From NCBI GenBank assembly GCA_964448135.1, contig CAYUVH010000006.1, positions 124,001-188,000 of the forward strand: 64,000 nucleotides of DNA, written 5' to 3'. Each line of letters starts with the position of its first letter. Within the stretch, counting starts at the first letter, position 1. Made by a program: the position numbers and the translations under genes. Of the stretch, positions 63,001 through 64,000 are shown one piece after another. The notes under the pieces are model-generated. The model was not told the origin of the DNA. It searched no databases and saw nothing but the letters and a program-made list of their open reading frames with translations. This DNA is from CAYUVH01 sp964448135. Lineage in GTDB: Bacteria > Verrucomicrobiota > Verrucomicrobiia > Limisphaerales > UBA8199.

Positions 63001-63315
63001 ATGAAATACATGATCTGCTGGAATGAACGCACCCAGGGAACGCCCCTGGAATACGAAAAAGCCCAGAAACGGATTCTCGAAGTATTCACCCAATGGCAGG
63101 CGCCCGCTAATTTCAAAATCGAGTTCTTCGTCGTGCGCGTCGGCGATTGGGGCGGCTACATGCTCGTGGACTGCGATGATCCCCTGACCGTCCACAAAAT
63201 GTGCTCCATGCTCCCCGCCTTCGAATTCTCCGCGCGCCCCGTCGTGCCCGTCATGGACGCCGTCCGCGTCGAACTCGAAATGATCGCCTGGCGCGATGGG
63301 TTGCCGAAAAAGTGA
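63001..63315 (+). CDS. DUF3303-like small protein
   Basis: 104 residues (MKYMICWNERTQGTP; WGGYMLVDCDDPLTVHKMC; VVPVMDAVRVELEMI). The layout, a ferredoxin-like fold of about 100 residues with an early aromatic strand and a DDP-type loop, fits DUF3303 or related dimeric alpha-beta-barrel proteins; the function is unknown. The 212-base gap upstream shows no gene. Confidence 0.65.
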   Translation: MKYMICWNERTQGTPLEYEKAQKRILEVFTQWQAPANFKIEFFVVRVGDWGGYMLVDCDDPLTVHKMCSMLPAFEFSARPVVPVMDAVRVELEMIAWRDGLPKK

Positions 63316-63470
63316 TCCTGCGAAGATCATAAATGCCCAAGAGGGCAGCATGGCTCCTTATATTTCGGATAATACAAGCTTGCCGGCGGCCCGCCGTTCG
63401 CCCAATACTGCGAGACGTGTTCAGGAGTTCCACCAGGTTAATCACCTCTGGTTCTTCCCGGCGGAGTTGC

Positions 63471-64000
63471 GTGCGCGCCATCCTCTGCGTTTGCCTCCTG
63501 TTGGCGGTGGCGCACACCACCCGCGGGGCGGCTGGCGCTCTGGACCTGAGCTTCAACGGAACAGGAAAGCTGACGCAATTCTTCCCCAGCTTTACGACCA
63601 CCGAGTCGGCGAACGCCGTCGCGGTGCAGCCGGACTCGAAGATCGTGGTGGTGGGGAGCGCGGACACGAGTTTTGGGATTGCACGGCTGAATCCGGATGG
63701 CACGCCTGATACGGGCTTTGGTTTCGGCGGGAAGTTGACGACCAGTTTCGGCGGCGCGAGCGCGACAGCAAACGGCGTGGTCATTCAAACCGACGGCCGG
63801 ATCGTAGTCGCCGGGGCGACTCAGACCAATGGTAACAATCAATTCGCGGTGGCACGGTATCTCACCAACGGCACGCTGGATTTCGCTTTTGGAACTCAGG
63901 GCAAGGCCACCTTTGCTTTTGGAGTCCCCGGCTTTCGCGACTATGCCAATGCGGTCGCACTGCAACCCGATGGCAAAATCCTTCTGGCGGGAACCGTCTA
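63471..64000 (+). CDS. Secreted delta-60 repeat protein, 3' end cut by window
   Basis: The frame from GTG 63471 runs to the window end (176 residues visible). A signal peptide (VRAILCVCLLLAVAHTTRGA) is followed by delta-60 repeats: ALDLSFNGTGKLTQFF, ANAVAVQPDSKIVVVGSADT, FGIARLNPDGTPDTGFG, GVVIQTDGRIVVAGATQ, VARYLTNGTLDFAFG, NAVALQPDGKILLAG. The repeat (about 55 residues) forms a beta-propeller-like array in large secreted proteins. GGAG (63463-63466) serves as SD. The true start could lie further upstream, but no ATG is near in frame. Confidence 0.85.
   Translation, partial: MRAILCVCLLLAVAHTTRGAAGALDLSFNGTGKLTQFFPSFTTTESANAVAVQPDSKIVVVGSADTSFGIARLNPDGTPDTGFGFGGKLTTSFGGASATANGVVIQTDGRIVVAGATQTNGNNQFAVARYLTNGTLDFAFGTQGKATFAFGVPGFRDYANAVALQPDGKILLAGTV

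Noticed and set aside
1..64000. CRISPR arrays, rRNA genes and replication origin
   Set aside because: None was recognised on reading through either strand; a covariance or repeat-finder search was not possible here.

Overview
The window looks like a chromosomal segment of a Verrucomicrobiota bacterium, possibly of the Limisphaerales/Pedosphaera type. This is inferred from the gene set (GxGYxYP protein, delta-60 repeat protein, Sel1 protein, tandem tatA genes with an enlarged TatC, a small-protein/nucleotidyltransferase pair), from GC-rich core genes and from degenerate intergenic repeats. No 16S rRNA gene is present to confirm it.

The window splits at a tRNA-Gly(GCC) gene at 39706-39779. Everything to its left is accessory DNA; everything to its right is ordinary metabolism. 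At the left edge is a truncated DUF4062-nSTAND1-WD40 protein (1-2532, minus), then an IS3-type remnant. From 3316 to 11511 runs a closely spaced plus-strand series: a TIR-like protein, a small pYEATS-domain protein, a TIR protein, a Rossmann (SLOG-like) protein, a decayed small gene, a second TIR protein, a patatin phospholipase, a TRAFs-binding/TPR/SLOG protein and the stump of another TIR-like gene. It reads as a composite immune (biological-conflict) locus with several NAD- or nucleotide-binding effectors and one lipase. A dead integrase-core transposase (about 11710-12465) follows.

Next come an M15-type peptidase and a frameshifted SGNH hydrolase (minus strand). Divergent from these are two enormous overlapping genes, 14573-26380 (3935 aa) and 26377-34470 (2697 aa). 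I recognise neither; both look rich in amphipathic beta strands, and the first ends in a winged-helix-like segment. They occupy 20 kb and are the most striking unexplained feature.

From 34564 to 39722 lies an integrative element of about 5.1 kb. It has a tyrosine recombinase next to the tRNA, an excisionase-type HTH protein, a DUF3102/ParB-like protein and small unknown genes. A 16-bp copy of the tRNA-Gly 3' end sits at its far boundary (34564-34579), so the giant genes abut a second att site and probably belong to a tandem island that starts outside the window.

Right of the tRNA are two small membrane or unknown proteins, then a minus-strand group (small protein, nucleotidyltransferase, N-carbamoyl amidohydrolase). 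Opposite to it is a plus-strand run: preT-preA (dihydropyrimidine dehydrogenase), PrpD-, PrpB- and PrpC-type genes (2-methylcitrate cycle), trpA, a mannose-1-phosphate guanylyltransferase and a GxGYxYP protein. After these come a methyltransferase, riboflavin synthase, the Tat cluster, a Sel1 protein, a permuted NlpC/P60 protein with an SDR, an LptF/LptG permease, an orphan GAF-GAF histidine kinase, a DUF3303-like protein and a partial delta-60 repeat protein. Reductive thymine breakdown yields propionyl-CoA, so the pre and prp genes could serve linked steps; this is inference.
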